Shown: positions 25,171-38,880, counted from the stretch's first letter. The stretch: DNA of 64,000 nucleotides from Datnioides undecimradiatus (GCA_008933995.1 WARS01000034.1:4070707-4134706); one strand, 5' to 3'. Notes: generated by a model from the letters alone, not told the origin. Translations and numbers: made by a program.

Positions 25171-27469
25171 CTCTCCCCGCTGCCATTATTCACTGCTGCC
25201 ATTCTCATTTCAGCCCTCTAAGGTTTTAACATTACAAGAACATCAAGATCAATTGGTGCGGTGGTGGTTTTAGTACTAAGTGGGTGCATCTGCTGTGACC
25301 CTGCCATCTATCTGTCAGTAATAATTAGGCTGCTAGATGGATATTCTTTCTGTGCAAAGCAAAAGATGGGTGAACCCAGCATTCTGTCTCTTTAGTCTAT
25401 ACGCTGATGTCCGTTTGACTGTTTGAGAAAGCAGAAATTACCCCGGCAAATGCCAGAGAGCCTATTATCCTGCATACTGTAAGATGAGTCACATGCTCAT
25501 TATTATTAATTCAAGTGAATCCTCACCACAAAGCTGGACTTCAGGGATAAATCCTCATAGATCAACATGTGAGGCATGACGTGGCCTCATGTCCCACAGA
25601 ATATTTAGGACATTTAGCATTTGTGTAAACCTTCCATGGTCAAAGTTGTTCAGGGATTACATGTGTAAGCATCATAAAATGTTTCAGGCATTCTTTGTGT
25701 TTTAGTTTGCTTTGTCCAAGTTTTGATTTGTATTTTACCTTTTTCTCTCAATCTTCTGTCTATAAAATTCTTTAGACTATATACTTTAAATACTCAGTTT
25801 TACACTGGGATGTAGACAACATTCTGTAGATACAGAGGAGTGAGAGCACCAGAGAGACACACCGTTCAGTATGATGCTCCTATTGGGCAGCCCCACCTGT
25901 TAAAAACTGCCAAATCTCCTACAGCTTATAAGTACAGTCATGACTTCTGGTTAGTCCAATGAGTACATTGGACTCAACTGTTTGGAGCCTAGTACTTTGT
26001 TCATTACTTCTTCTATTTATTCAGTCTTGAATGTTCAGTTGCCCATTGTAATTTTATTACAGGAGTAATATGCTCAGATATTCTTGTCCTGGTCCTGAGT
26101 TTGGCTGCAGCATCTTGATCTGTGGCCCTCATGCACTCTTCCTGGCAAGTTCGGTGAAAATGACCTGAATCTAATATTGCAGAGTGCCGGGCTGTATTCC
26201 GGTGTAGAAAGTGTTGGAAAGTTCAGCAGTCACTGTCAGCGATGCATCATCGTTTGCTTTGATAAGCAGTGAAGGCTCCTCTTAGTTCTCGGTAAAGTAG
26301 TCTTGGGAACAATTGAATGACTTTGGCTGCTGCATCATCACCTCAATTAATAAGGAAACTTCTGCACAGTACATATTTTTGTGAGCGAGAGAGAGCGAAA
26401 CTGGATCAGTTGAGTAGAATGTTATCTCTGTAATGTGGGGGATGTTATCTGGTAAGAAGGCGGAATATGCCTTTCTCTTAGTTAAAGACAGGAACGCAGC
26501 TGGAGTAAATCATTTTCCCAGTCACAGAGAATCGAAGCCAAACATTATTTCTATAACCATTTATCATTTCAGAGATGTAAAGCTGTCTCAGAAATGTTGT
26601 CTTCTTGTTTCAGCTATTCACTGTGTTTTTATAGATTTCATAACTTGCAGTTTAGTTTTTCATTACTTGCATCCAGCCTCCGAGCAGCTTCTCTGTAACA
26701 TCTTCACTTATTTCCCATTTCTCCGAGGAGCATTTGGTGTTCCAGATATCTTTTTAGTTTTGGGCCGATAAAATTCCCCAACAAAGTTTTACACGCTGAC
26801 TGAAGGGGCAGTTTAAACTTTGTGCACTCAAAAGTAAAATATCTGCTGCATGTGCTGGACGTGGGATAAAAATGCTTATTTATGAATTTGGCTTCAGTGT
26901 TCAGAGATGCACAAGCAGCCATGCACGTGAACAGAAACTGAACAGGAACAAACCTGCCTCTCCTCAGCCTTGCATGCCTCTGTGGCCAATTTACCATTGA
27001 AAATCTTTAATTTCATATTTTTAAATATTTATCCTCTCCAGCATCTCTTGAATTTGTGTACAGTTGACTTAGGCTGTTTGATAATCGCATTGGGTGGATA
27101 ATCAGAGCGCTCTATGAAAAGGAGTACTTCATCAGATTGCAGAATCAATATTCAGCGCAGCATTTTTCTGTAATAGTCCTATTCTGCAAAATGTATGGAT
27201 TAAATTTGAAAAATAAAAAAATAAAAAGACAGGATGTTCACACCACAATAAAGCCGTTTGGTCTGTAGAGATTGCCCAGCCTGAGAATGCACTGTGCTCT
27301 GTAGATACAGTTCCCCCACCGGACACGCGCACTGTAATGGAAGGAAAACATTAGCATCAGGAGCAGGTTGAGTATGAAGATATATGGTGTATAAGGCCTT
27401 TCGCTGGCTGGCTGCTGGCACTCGTGCCCCAGTTTTACAGCCTCCTGACTGTTTTATTGGCTCACATCA
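25171..27469. other. il1rapl1: Intronic sequence, nothing recognised
   Basis: AT-rich intron. Frames such as 26433-26771 and 26704-26997 overlap on opposite strands and look random. Confidence 0.55.
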
Positions 27470-27950
27470 GTGTGTGTCTATGCGTACACAAAATATATAC
27501 AGTATAAGTACACATGTGTGTATGGACATGTCTGCGTGTATACACTGAAAAGAGAAAAGGCTTTTCAATCGTCTCATGCCCCACCAGGCTGCCCCGGCGC
27601 AGCTGGGGAGGAGGCCAGAGACATTACTCAGCTATTAAACTGTTATTCGCAGGTGTCACCCTCAGCGGGGGCTGTGTTGATAGAGGCGGAAACGCCCTCA
27701 AGGTCCACAGCTATACACACTCACACACATATCCTTCAGGCAGTGGTGTTGGAGGTCCGGGCTCCTGGCTGCGGCTCCCCAGCTTGATGGGGCGTAACAG
27801 GGGCCAGAAGGGGAGCAGACGGGTGAGCCATATCTCGCCAAGAGGGGGTCAGCGGGACACCAGAGGACAACAGGACCGGGCCAGTGGGGAGGCCACCTGC
27901 CACTCCATTTCACCCGTGATGAATCGGCCTGGTTTCTGTTCTCTTTGCTG
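27470..27950. other. GC-rich patch next to a GTGT/ATAC-rich patch
   Basis: 27470-27545 is rich in GTGT, GTAC and ATAC words. 27580-27920 is notably GC-rich for this intron. The 145-codon + frame at 27514-27951 and the minus frame at 27698-27913 coexist because stop codons are rare in GC-rich DNA. No protein family is recognisable in either. Confidence 0.4.
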
Positions 27951-30900
27951 AGTTTCTGTGGGGAATTTAGGGCTTAATTCTGATGGCTGCCAGTACAGTA
28001 AACTGTACAATCACCGAGTTACACACAGCATGTTTGTATTACCATCCGTGTAGAGTTTGTCATTTTGGGGAAAAAAATTGTTGTCTTTTTAGTTTTGGAA
28101 GGGCTTTAAGGTGATGACATAGTGATGTCATCAGGAGCATCCCACTTGGCCTCAAATAAAAATTTATGACAGAGAGCAGCATGTGTGACAAAGCAGGGCT
28201 GACGTGACGTGGGCATTTACCAGGCCAGAAGTGTCGAGCAGAAGCTCTCGAGTTGACAGTAGTGAATATATTCAATTTGAAAAGCAAGTTCAACAGAACC
28301 CCCCTTTATTTATTGGTTTCTTAAATGTCAGTTTTCTTTCCTCTGCAGCCTAAATCCTAGTGTTTTTAGGAGTTACCTAGAACAGAGCAGATTCCTGTCC
28401 AGAAGCCATTTAAGATACAGTTGAGCTGCACTGAGAGCTACAGTACAGCCAGCCCAGGTCAGGGAGGACCATGATGGAGTGTCAGCACACACATCGACCT
28501 ATTCAGCAAGCGTGGGTTTAAGTTCTTTCACTCTTTCTAAGAACATGACTGCAATGACTCATTTTCCATTTGCATCTAAAAAAGGTCTGCAAACTGCTTA
28601 ATAATCATCCATCCTTTTGCTTCTATTTATCAAAGAGTTATTTGTCTTCTTTTATAATGAGTTAGACATTAATAGTTTTTGGTATTTACGCCAACAACAT
28701 CAGTGGGCGAGACACAACCTACCTGATAAGTGACTCATTTGTTTTTGCAGTCCATTATGCTCCAGCTGTGCTAGCTGATGTTTTAGGAAGCAGGTTCGTT
28801 CATTACCTGCTTCATTAGTTCTGTCCCTCAAGGTATGGCACCTTTCTGTGATTCTCTGCTTTTCCTCCAACACCACATTTTCTAAGACTTTGACCAAAGA
28901 ATGCTAGACAGGCAGTTTCCTGTGCAATGTCCCTCAGGGGCTTTACCTCAGAATAGAAAAATACCATCCATGGGGGGGGGTGAATAACTGGATCTGCATG
29001 ACTGAGCATGTGAAAAACTCTAACCTTTTCCATTATATAAATAGAGAATGGCAAAATCATCACTTTATCAGAACATTTTCAACTGTTTGATCCCTTGGTA
29101 GTCATTAGAAGTATTGTTGTCCTCCATCAGTCCTGCATCAGTACAGCAGTCTGGTGCAGACTGAAAGGTGCAGTACAAAGAGAGAGAGATTCTGTCAAAG
29201 TGTGAATACGCACACAGCTGTGTATATTTTGCCTCTACTGGAATCCTGCTTTCCTCGTATATATTCACAGATCTCACAAATGCCAGTTGTGAAATCTACA
29301 CAAAAAATAAGAGACTAGTCACAGCTGGAAACATCCTCTCACAAACTGCTGCTTGTTCAAATCCAGTCAGATCCTTCCTTCTGCGTGATGACACACACAG
29401 TGTGATGTTTCTGTCTATCACAAAAAGTAAACACAGCAAATGATTTTTTAGGTATTCAAGAATTATGCCTCCAAGATGGGTTCAGATGGCAAACATGTTG
29501 CCTTTGATTGTGTTTACCACCTATTGCTTTCTTAATTGGTTCCCTCTAATTTAGACAACTTGCTTGTTGAATGTTTTGCTGAGTGCCAAAGACGTGTGGT
29601 CGCACCAACAGCACCCTACAGAGTAGTGCAGTCATCCAGGCTCGCACATAGGCAGGATGCAGGCAAATGTGAATGCAGCCACACAGACACACATCATCTT
29701 AGACGTTAGAGGGGTCCTTGTGAAGTCAGTCCAGAGCTGCTGGACCAAGGCCTGAATGTTGTCGCTGTGGGCTCGCTGCTGGGGGCCAGTTAGGCTTCTG
29801 GCCCCAAGTCTGACTTTATCGCAGTGCCACACACAGCCTCACTGTTGCTTCTGCAGACTGCAAACACAGTAGTTTTGTGGTGACTGCATCCACCATCATC
29901 ATGGTCAGAACTCCACCTGCTGCCTTACTTGACTGGGTGTTACAGGATGTGGCAAAGATGCAGTTTTGCACGCTGAGGATCTTTTTATTTTGACAGAATT
30001 CAACCAATATAACCCCACACCTCAAGAGTTGCATATGAAGATTTTGTAGTATTTGAATGTCCCTGAAAAGAGAATGCAAATACATGATCCTCCTGAAACT
30101 GTCATGTGTATAGTCTTTACTGTTCACCGTCTTTCTATCTGCGCTTACTCATTCCGACTCCAACTCAGGATCAGAACCCAAAGCCGCTGTTGATTGAAAC
30201 GCAGCGATGCTATAAGCTTCGGCTCCTCTTCCTCCCACCTTCACTCCCACTTGTCTTGGCACAGCTCGTGCACATTATTCCTGCAGTTCTGTCAAGTATC
30301 ACGGCTTCCTCGCAGTCGTCCCTCACAGTGTAGCTTTCCTTCGCAATAAGAAGCAAATGCATGGGGGGGGTGTTAGTGTTTTGCAGAAAATGAAATTTTG
30401 TTTTTGTTTATCTCCTGGCCTAATGAGACTCAAGGAGGTTTGGGAGAGATGTGGCATCACAAAACAGCAATCAGAACGACGGTGCTGCACATGTACTCTG
30501 TACCCTCTGTGCGTTCACGTCTTTGCACGGAGCTAATCATTCACTGCACTCAGTGTTTGATTTGCTTTGAATGAGACAAACTTAATTTCAAGGGCTCAGC
30601 AAGATACAATACTTAGTAATTAAGCTCCAGCATGCTTCTCTATTTGAAACTATTGACTTTCCTACCAAGTAATGCTTAAGCAAGTCAGCAGGTCCTGAAT
30701 ATCATTTCCTAAACATTCACACCTGGTTACCCTGCTGCCAGTCTGCTGCTATTTTAACCTCCGTTTTTAGCATGATGTTTTACAATTAGCCGGGACAGTT
30801 AACGTTGTCAGTGCTCTGTTCCTATTCAGCTTCGGTCACCTCTTTATCCTTTACATACTAAACAGCAGAGAGCCTGTGGGCCCGTACAGAGACCATGTGT

Positions 30901-31055
30901 GTGTGCGACAGGAAGATAGACAATATGTGCTTAGGTGCATGTATAGCATGTTTCCTGAGGGACGCTTTGATGTGTGCATCCATCCTAAGGGGGGATATGG
31001 CTTGGTACAGATATGGTTTGTCACCACACACACATACAAACACACACAGACGTGG
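27951..31055. other. il1rapl1: Intronic sequence, no gene recognised
   Basis: CpG-poor intron with G homopolymers near 28973-28980 and 30363-30370. No exon or RNA gene is recognised. Confidence 0.55.
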
Positions 31056-31059
31056 CGGT

Positions 31060-31260
31060 GTTGTGTGGCAGCATAGTGGCCTAGAAATAAAGGGGAGAGA
31101 TCACACATCCCGAGTTCAAGAATTCACCCTGCTAAAGTGCCCTTAAGCAAGACACTTAGTCCAAGTATCTGACCTGTGAACTTCTCCAAAGAGGTCAAGC
31201 AAATGAAGGGCTGAGCCACAGGGGAAGTACAGTATCATATTGTATTACATAACAAACATA
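31060..31260 (+). mobile_element. tRNA-derived SINE remnant (family 1)
   Basis: An A-box-like segment (GCATAGTGGCCTAGA at about 31071) is followed about 40 bases later by a B-box-like GAGTTCAAGAATTC (31112-31125). Next comes the post-tRNA signature CTGCTAAAGTGCCC / AAGCAAGACACTTA, which I remember from teleost tRNA-SINEs. The spacing fits a degraded Pol III promoter. Such elements are retroposed by partner LINEs. The right end is uncertain. Confidence 0.6.
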
Positions 31261-31665
31261 CAGTGACACATTTTCCCCTCTCCCTGTACATCTCTGAACT
31301 TGAATCACCATGCAGCTCATGCAGGAAGAGGGGGGTAAAAAAAAACACAAGCAAGACGTAGCCTGTCATATTAAAGCAGCCAGCAGCAAATTGCACATCT
31401 AGGCTAATAAAAGCGACAGGGAAATTGCTGCCAGCAGATTTCCTCCAAATCTCCCCAGTAATTCCCCATGAGCTCTGGCATTACTGCCTCAGTACCCAGC
31501 CTCAGATTAACCCCCAGCCCCCAACGTCCCACCCCACCCCCGGCTTCACAGCAATGCAGCTCATGGCTTCACCATGCCAGTATAGCCTCTTGATTTCAGT
31601 GCTTGTACATTGTCCTTTTGATGTCTTCAAAGGTCCCTCTTCTTTTCATATGCAGCGTGTTATCC

Positions 31666-31700
31666 AGTAGATCACGTTCCAGATCACGTTCCAGTAGTGC
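31666..31700. repeat. Short tandem duplication AGATCACGTTCC
   Basis: The 12-base unit AGATCACGTTCC occurs twice in direct tandem (about 31668-31693). It is probably a replication-slippage product. Confidence 0.85.
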
Positions 31701-31724
31701 AGCATGTTGGGTGTTGCAGTTTTA

Positions 31725-31752
31725 TTTTATTATCATTATTATTATCATTTTA
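31725..31752. repeat. (ATT)-rich low-complexity tract
   Basis: TTTATTTTATTATCATTATTATTATC-like sequence, an imperfect ATT trinucleotide array. Confidence 0.8.
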
Positions 31753-31830
31753 AAAGATCCATAGCAATATATTACATGTTTGGAAGTGTGCACTTGCCTA
31801 AGCAAGTCAAATGCAATCTTGACATGCACT

Positions 31831-31940
31831 TAGTGCTGAAACGTTTTGTGGGTTAATCAATCAATAGTCAGAAAATCAAACCACAGTTTTTAATATTCGA
31901 TTTAATTTTTTTTTACTCAGTTAGTCAAAAATGGTCAAAT
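31831..31940 (+). mobile_element. Fragment of a common teleost dispersed repeat (GTGCTGAAACG... type)
   Basis: It starts TAGTGCTGAAACG and continues with GGTTAATCAATCAATAGTC, AGAAAAT, a TTCGATTTAAT word and GTCAAAAATG. In that order, these match the left part of a very abundant fish repeat built around alternating ATTAATCGATTA words. The copy is diverged and truncated. The assignment is from memory. Confidence 0.45.
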
Positions 31941-32375
31941 TGCCATGATCCGTCTATATGCTCTGCTCCATGCTTGAAAATTCCCACAGTACAGCCACTA
32001 GAACAGCTGTACCCACTTACTTTCCTCCCGTGCTCCGACTCCACCTCATCTCTGTCTCCACTCCACTACCTCAACCTCCGGGTCAACCAGCCCTGCTGCG
32101 CTTCACCTCTGAAAGCGTTTGACCTAGACCCGGTGTCCAGCCCCGCACCGAGCCAATCGGCATTCAGGACAACATCTCGTCTGTCAGTGCCCACAGCTTC
32201 CATGCAAGCTCTCTGTAGCCCAGCTTGCAGTGCGTGAAGAGACCCAGCAGGTCCCAACCTCCACTCTGCACGTCTGTGTTATAGCACAGCAACTGATATT
32301 AAAGATTCTTTTTCAGACCGGTTTGGGAAGCCTAATCTGTGTATAATGTATTCCCTTTCTTCTCTCACTCAGGCC

Positions 32376-32425
32376 ATCTCTCTCTCTCTGTCTCTCTATC
32401 TCTCTATCTCTATCGATCTATCGCT
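32376..32425. repeat. (TC)n/(TCTA)n microsatellite
   Basis: A TCTCTC run passes into TCTATC and ATCGATCTATCG. The Ser-Leu-Tyr run in the frame 32339-32608 is this repeat. Confidence 0.9.
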
Positions 32426-32504
32426 TTAACTCAGTCTTTTTTGCTCTGTCCCTCCTTCTGTCACTTCTCTTTCAGAGGCACAGTCTTTTTTATCAGCCAC
32501 ACTG

Positions 32505-32930
32505 GCTCTGGGGATGGCAGTATCGGTCGGTCAGACAGTCCACCACTTTGGTTCAGACAACAATATCCCAAAAACTTTTGGGTGGTTTGCTATGAAGTTT
32601 TTTACTGACATTCAGTGTCCTGAGGATTAAGCCTGCTGACTTTACTGATCCTCTTGTCATCTAGTGCCACCAGCAGATCAAAGTCTTTGTTTAGGTAGTA
32701 AAATGTGTCCACATCGTTAAGATGGATTAGCACAAGATTTGGTACAGATGGTTCACAGCATCATCTTAACTCAATAAACTAAAATGTTAACATGGTAAAC
32801 ATATCTGCCAAACATCATCATGATAATAAGCTTAAATTAGCATTTAGCTCAGAGCACCGTTGTGCCTCTCTGAGCTGCTAGCACTGAGCTGCTAGCATAG
32901 CTGGAGACTATCAGTCTTGTTTTATCTCCC
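32505..32930 (+). mobile_element. Percomorph-type dispersed repeat (CCACTTTGGTTCAGAC ... GAGCTGCTAGCAT)
   Basis: Ordered landmarks match a repeat I remember as very common in percomorph fish: GGTCGGTCAGACAGTCC, CCACTTTGGTTCAGAC, GGTTTGCTATGAAGTTTT, CATCTAGTGCCACCAGCAG, AACATGGTAAACAT, TTAGCATTTAGCTCAGAGCA, and finally GAGCTGCTAGCA. The last word is tandemly duplicated at about 32871-32898. No open reading frame is present, so it is likely a nonautonomous element. The ends are approximate. Confidence 0.6.
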
Positions 32931-35900
32931 TCTCTTCTTTCTCTGCTTTACTCTCTCAAAGTTTTGATTTATATCATCCCTGACTCAATTTGTCTAAGTG
33001 ATGTGAGTGAGGTGTGCCACTGGCACTAACAGCTAAGTTTTAAAGCATACTCCTGCAGCCTCAGCGAGGCAGACAGGGCTTCGCCTCAGCAATTCCAAAT
33101 AACTCAGCATGTTATGGAAATAAAAGAACTATGGGCATTTAGAAATGAAAATAGCTGAAATTAAACATTTCAGATAATATAAATATGTGCAGTATTTTAT
33201 ATAGTCTGGATGTATTCATAATACCGTTAAATTAATGATGTCTTAATTATTTGAACACTTTTATTGTGTCATACATAACAGCAGAGTATCGTGTTCTTGG
33301 TTAGGGGAGTATAAAGTATAGAAAAAGTAGGATGCAGCTGTAGGTCTGATTGAGGAACAAACAAGAAGGTGCATCTGATAGCAGCCTATAGACAAGGCGA
33401 GGCTCTCAGGTCATTGGGAAATACTGTGGTGAAGGTGGTCTGAAGCTTCGCTCTGTCCAACAGCAGACTTGTTTACCTGCAGAGAGAGCAGCAGGGTAAA
33501 GGAGGGGCAACAGGCGAGATTGACTGAAAGACAAGCGAAGGAAAAGAAAGCGAGGAGGTAGTGTAATTTGATCGGGTGCATGCTGGGAACTCATCAGTAT
33601 GCTGCTCTTGTACGCCCCCGCCCCCTCTGTGCAGCATGCACAAACATACACACACACACACAAGTTGCACAAGGATGACAGTCAGGATAGACAAATAACA
33701 GACGTAATGTAATCATGTAAACACTCCATCACTCTCATTGTGCTACAGATTCAACATTCACACACTCACACACACATTTGTTGTAATACTGATGAACAGT
33801 GACCTCAGTTATTCCCAGATTAAGGACTTATTTTTAGGGCTGAATATTGAACCTCAGTCGTTTTTAGTGCAGAGCTAAATGTGTCATCGAGTAGCAAAAC
33901 TTGGCATGAAATGATAACGTTGGATCATCAGGTTTGTTTGCTTCAGGAAATCAGGAAACTTTTCTAACTTCAGACTGTTTTTATTTTAAGTTTCTGCTCT
34001 GGCTGTATTTGTAACACATTCCATGACATGTTCTTTAATTTGGACTTATTTCCTAAAATCCAACACAAAACTGTCTTTTGTAAGGCCCTCTCTGCCTGTT
34101 TTTTCCATCCCTAGTTGAGATAACCCTGGTGACATCACCATGACAGCATCATGGTTGTGTTCTCAGACTTGTTGAAGCTCCTGCAGAAGTACAGAAGATA
34201 TGATGCTACTGTTTTCACATTCCAGAGCTACTTTTCTGGCTCACCTCTTTTGTGTTGAAAAACACTTTAATTTAAGCAGTTAAACTTGCAAAAACTCTTC
34301 TCTCACTTCACACACTTTCACATCTCAAAGCCTCAACTGAACTGTTTGTGAGCTTGAACAGAACATCTGATTCGTTATATTATTTCAGATTTCATTGGAA
34401 ATCATGCTGATACAGTATTTGCGATATTTTGTGGATTATCTCGGAGCACCGATCACACGGTGGATTTGGGAGCGCTGCTTAAATCTCTACAGTAGAGAAG
34501 CTACTAGTCTAACAGTGGATGAAGCGAATAAGCCCAAAAGCTCCTAATGTGCCTGCTGGTTTACAGATTATCACAGATGTTTGTCAATCTGTTTCAGTGG
34601 TGAAAATGTGGTGGCTGCAAACAGTGATAAAGGGTTTTTGGTAATGAGTGTGGATCACATCAGCGTGTTGTTGGTTAAAGATTGTCATTTTTTTATTTTT
34701 TTACTGTTTCTGGCTCTGCAGGGGTGATTTTTCACACACATCAGAGCACATTCATCTTTACCGTTCATCCTGTACTTATTCTGCTTCCCGTGTTTGTTAC
34801 TATAACTCTATAAATCCGCGGTCACTGCACCTCAGTGGTGTGTTATTCCTTTGTGCCAGACCACGTATGTTAAGGCATGTTTTTCTCATATGTCATACAT
34901 GCACAAATTTGCATTTTCGTGGTATTTACAGCATGAAAAAATACCATGACATATTAATGCATACTGATTCTCAGTCACCCACTGTTGCATTCAGTGAACT
35001 GTGCATGACTGACAGATGGGCACTTGCATTCTTGAATTTATGCATACACCGTGATATCCCCTTTTATAATGTTTTCCGGCATAAGGTCATAATTCACCTT
35101 CCCTCCAGTTACTTCCTCTTCTCCCTCCCTCCCACCTCTTGATAGCATTGGTTGTAATTTATTGTATTGTTTTTAATTAAATGGATGGCAAGGGGGTTTA
35201 AGTGCCCAGCAGTTCCAAGACGTGCCATTTCTTATCTGAATTCTAAATTCAGTGCACACCTACTGTAAAGCGGGACTATAAAGCTGAATAGGTCCCAAAC
35301 TGCTGCGCTGCGTGTTAGAGGGATTGAACAGTTAGACAAATGTCACCTTTAGAAGAGAAGAGCGGGGATAATAAAGCGGTGGCTTGGTAGTGGTGAATAC
35401 AAACTTCACAGACATCAGGACGCCGCAGATTCACAGCTCCAGCAGTCTGGCTTGTGTATTCTCAGTCTGGCATAGAGGATCAGAGAAGAACCAGCCTTGG
35501 ATTAGAGAGATGCTCGCCCCGATAAAGAAGAACTTTAAATTAAAAGGAGTCACAGCAGGCTCAGCGCAGCAATACATCCTTCAGTAAAAACCAAACCACA
35601 TTTCGGCACATAATGTCTTATGAAACAAGATTACAAGAAATTAGGGTAATATCATGTCTTAAAAACTGCAAAAAAAAAATCTCACATCTAATTGCTTTAT
35701 TCCACCGTCTGTGTATGGCGCCCACTTCTTGCAGCACAAACCTTGCAAGAGAATGGTCAGACCACCAGGGTGCTTATGAGGAAAATATACTGCAGCAAGG
35801 AGTCGTGGGTGGGAACGAGCAAATCAATTTGATTATCCACAGTCCAAGCTGAGATGTATGTCTGAATAATCAGAGGGTGAGCTATGGACTCCGAAGGTTT

Positions 35901-38699
35901 ATTCTCTCTGACTGGCGTTAAATGTGATTTCCCCATATATCAGGTCACTGGAGAGCATGCCTCAAAGGTTATTTGCTCTAGGTAGCCGTTCACAAGACTC
36001 TGATTTTATTCTGATGGCGATCTGACATTCAGCAATCACGGCCTGATGCCCTTCCTGACCTTACAACATTAAAATCTTTTATTTTGCAAATGCACCATTC
36101 AGCCAGTTATGTCAGCAACCCCCAGGGAGAGCTCTTGTCGCCTTTTTCAAGGCAGATATTTCCTATCATGCTGACATTTTGTCGTCCCCAGACACTTGTG
36201 TCAATCTTATGGTAATTTATCCAGATGGATACACGCTTGGTTTTTAAACACGTTTTCTCATCATGACATGTTTATCAAATCCACGCCATTAATTTTACAT
36301 TGTTTTTGGAGTTGGAGCGTGACAGTACCCAAATGGCCCCAAATGGTCTTTTTAAACATGTGAACATGAATTTATTTACCTCCATATGTTCATGCAAATT
36401 GGAAGGACAGAAGCACAGGTGATACAAATTGCACCAAATATCCTGCCTATACACCAGAGCACTGCATACACACACACGAAGGCAGAGATCTCACACTGTG
36501 TTTTTCTGTGAACATGACGGACAGGGAGAAAGCAGCAGGACGCTGTGTAGATGATGCCTGCTCTCACCAGAGCTTTAACCTTTCTCTGGGCGTCCTTCCT
36601 GCAGAGTCTCTCTTTCCTCCCGGCCCCTCTGTCACACAGTCCTATTGTTTGTCCGCATCCTGATTCGCCACTCATTATGGAAACCTGTTTATGCACAAAG
36701 CTCTCCCAAGACATGCTGCAAGGCATGAGAGGGAAGGAGGAAAGGTGAGGTAGAAGACAAAGGAGAGGAGATGAATAGGATGAGTAAAGATAGAAAAGAA
36801 GAACAATGAACAATGAAAAGAGAAACAGATAAAGGAAGTAGTCGTGACAGCTGATGTACTGTTAGTGAGCTTTGACAATTTAGTGAGTCGGTTAGCATCT
36901 GTAGCTGTAAATAACTCCGTATTTCAAACAGGACAGAACAATAACACTTAAAATATCTGACTATCAGTTGGTCAGATATTTAGCATTTAACGTCCAGCTT
37001 CTGACGTGTGTTTTCTCTCTTTTATGCACTAAATTAATCAGACATTATTGATAAATGAAGGGTCTTTAGCTCACTCTGTTTTACCTTACTCAACAGTTTG
37101 TTACTTATTCTGTCCATCCACTGTTTGCTGCTTCATTTGTTACAGACAGTAGGTTAATTAGAGCTTTATTTATACATTTATCTGTTTATTGTGTCTGCCT
37201 GATGCTACTTATGTGGGGTTAATGAAAGCAGAATAAAGCCAAAACAATGAGCTTAAACGGGCTAAAAAACTGTAGAGTTGTGTGGGACTGCACAGTTGAG
37301 TGATATTTCTCCCTCACAACAAGCGACACAATTTACATTACACACATTCATTTGGTTCTTTGTAAACCTGAAAAATAATTAGTGCAGTGCCTTAAACAAT
37401 AATTGAAGCAGTGGTTTACAGCTGCATACCAAATTTACAAATCTCAAGCTTTAGACTGGAAACTCTGACACCACGTCTTTCCCATGTGTCTGGAACAGGT
37501 GACATGATTTCAAGAAAAATGTGATGCCGCATCGATGTGTCATCTCCACATGTATTTTAGAGAGAACATCTCAGTACATGCATTCCTACCACTGGAGTGC
37601 CACAGTCACAGCATGTAAACCCGCTTCTCTACTTTTCTTGCCTCCCCCTGGAGAAATGTGATGCAATGATTTCCAAACCCACTAACACCGAATCCCTCAC
37701 TACCTCCCTCCCTCTCCTCCTTCCCTCTCTTGCTTCCCTCTCTCTCCTTCAGCTAGATTTGAGGTGATAAGTTGCAGCAGCTTTTCTTCCTGCTTTTTCA
37801 AACCTGTTCCACTCATTCACTTCACGTCGCTGCCTCGGTTAAGTTTCCTGACTTCCTTGCTCATTCGGCTCACACGCGCTGCAGATATCCAACACGGTGC
37901 CTGCTGAAATGCTGGGAAAAGCACCCACAGTCCCAACCACTCTGCTGTGTCCTGTTTTCATTACATGGACTCCCCTGGAGAGGGTATGGATATAGCAGCA
38001 CTGCCTTGCTCTCCTCCTACTACTGTCTCTCTCTCTCTCTGGCTCATTCTCCCTCTCTCGCTCACTGAGCACAGTAAGCTGTCTTGATCTTGGCCGGTGA
38101 GTTTGCTCCACCGGACCATTTAGGGACTAGATTCTTTTCACTGATGGCTTAGGAGACAAGGGCCACTCTGCTGCAATAAGGTACATCCAATCAGTGCTGT
38201 GGTTAACCCCTGAACATGTGAACTTGCAGTAAAGGGATGATGGCCAGAGTGATACATGGCAAATGAACAACCCTGCCCACGTGTTTTAGTGTACTTTAGT
38301 GTACTTTATGGTCTGGTGCAGTCTTTAATGGCTCGGCCACTTAATGGAAATCTTAATGCTCTAGCATACAATAATAGTTCAGATAATGGTGCTCTTATCT
38401 TTTGGGTAAGGCCTCTTCTCGTTTCAACATGGCAGTGCCCCTTTGCTTAAAGCCATCTTTTCCAAACTTTAGTGTGGAATAACTCTAGCTGCAAGTATCC
38501 TGCTGGGGATGACTGTGGAATGCCAGCTATGATCCGTCATGCTTACTCTGATTCATCCTCCTGCAGCCAGGTTCCAAAAATTAAGACATGTGAGACTACG
38601 TATAGAACTGAGACCAGTGTCAGACCAGAAGTTTACAGCCTTTCATGTTCTGCATGACATCCAAAGGTAATTGGGCAGGAGGGAACAGAGACAACTGTC
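32931..38699. other. il1rapl1: Intronic sequence, no gene recognised
   Basis: Holds a short CA run (33645-33662) and a polypyrimidine tract (about 37690-37750). The longest open frame in the window (34648-35142, 164 codons) lies here. It begins in T-rich DNA, has no domain or splice context, and I judge it chance. The stretch 34090-34640 may be an old repeat, but I could not name it. A direct duplication AGTGTACTTT lies at about 38289-38309. Confidence 0.5.
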
Positions 38700-38702
38700 A
38701 TA

Positions 38703-38880
38703 GATGTTGCCCCTGTGGCTGAAGGTTTAAGACACTGACCATGACTTGCAACATCCCAAGTCTGAGTCCGATTGGAGATCCTTTGTCATTTTCCACCTTT
38801 CCTGTTGTGTTTCTATCATCTCTGTCTTTCAGCTTACCAATAAGGCCATGAAATACCATGAAAGAGAAAAAGCTAAGCAT
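38703..38880 (+). mobile_element. tRNA-derived SINE remnant (family 2), plus strand
   Basis: An A-box-like TGGCTGAAGGTTTAAGACA (from 38716) precedes a diverged B-box region (CAAGTCTGAGTCCGATTGG, from 38758). A C/T-rich body and the tail word TACCAATAAGGCCATGAAA (from 38835) follow. The tail word CCAATAA(T)GGCC is shared with the minus-strand copy at 43996-44160, which supports one family. It matches an abundant teleost SINE tail (CCTATCAATAAAGGC) that I remember. Confidence 0.65.

Noticed and set aside
27514-27951. 145-codon plus-strand frame in GC-rich DNA
   Set aside because: GC-rich sequence has few stop codons. The peptide is Gly/Arg/Ser-rich with no family resemblance, and an opposite-strand frame is also open.
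34648-35142. Longest open frame in the window, 164 codons, plus strand
   Set aside because: It begins in a T-rich stretch giving a Phe/Leu-rich start, has no recognised domain, no promoter or splice context, and lies in intron of repeat-like texture. A frame of this length is expected by chance in 64 kb.
36376-36813. 145-codon minus-strand frame
   Set aside because: It starts in purine-rich plus-strand DNA that reads as a Ser/Leu/Phe-rich minus-strand peptide. It overlaps frames in other phases and has no homology I recognise.
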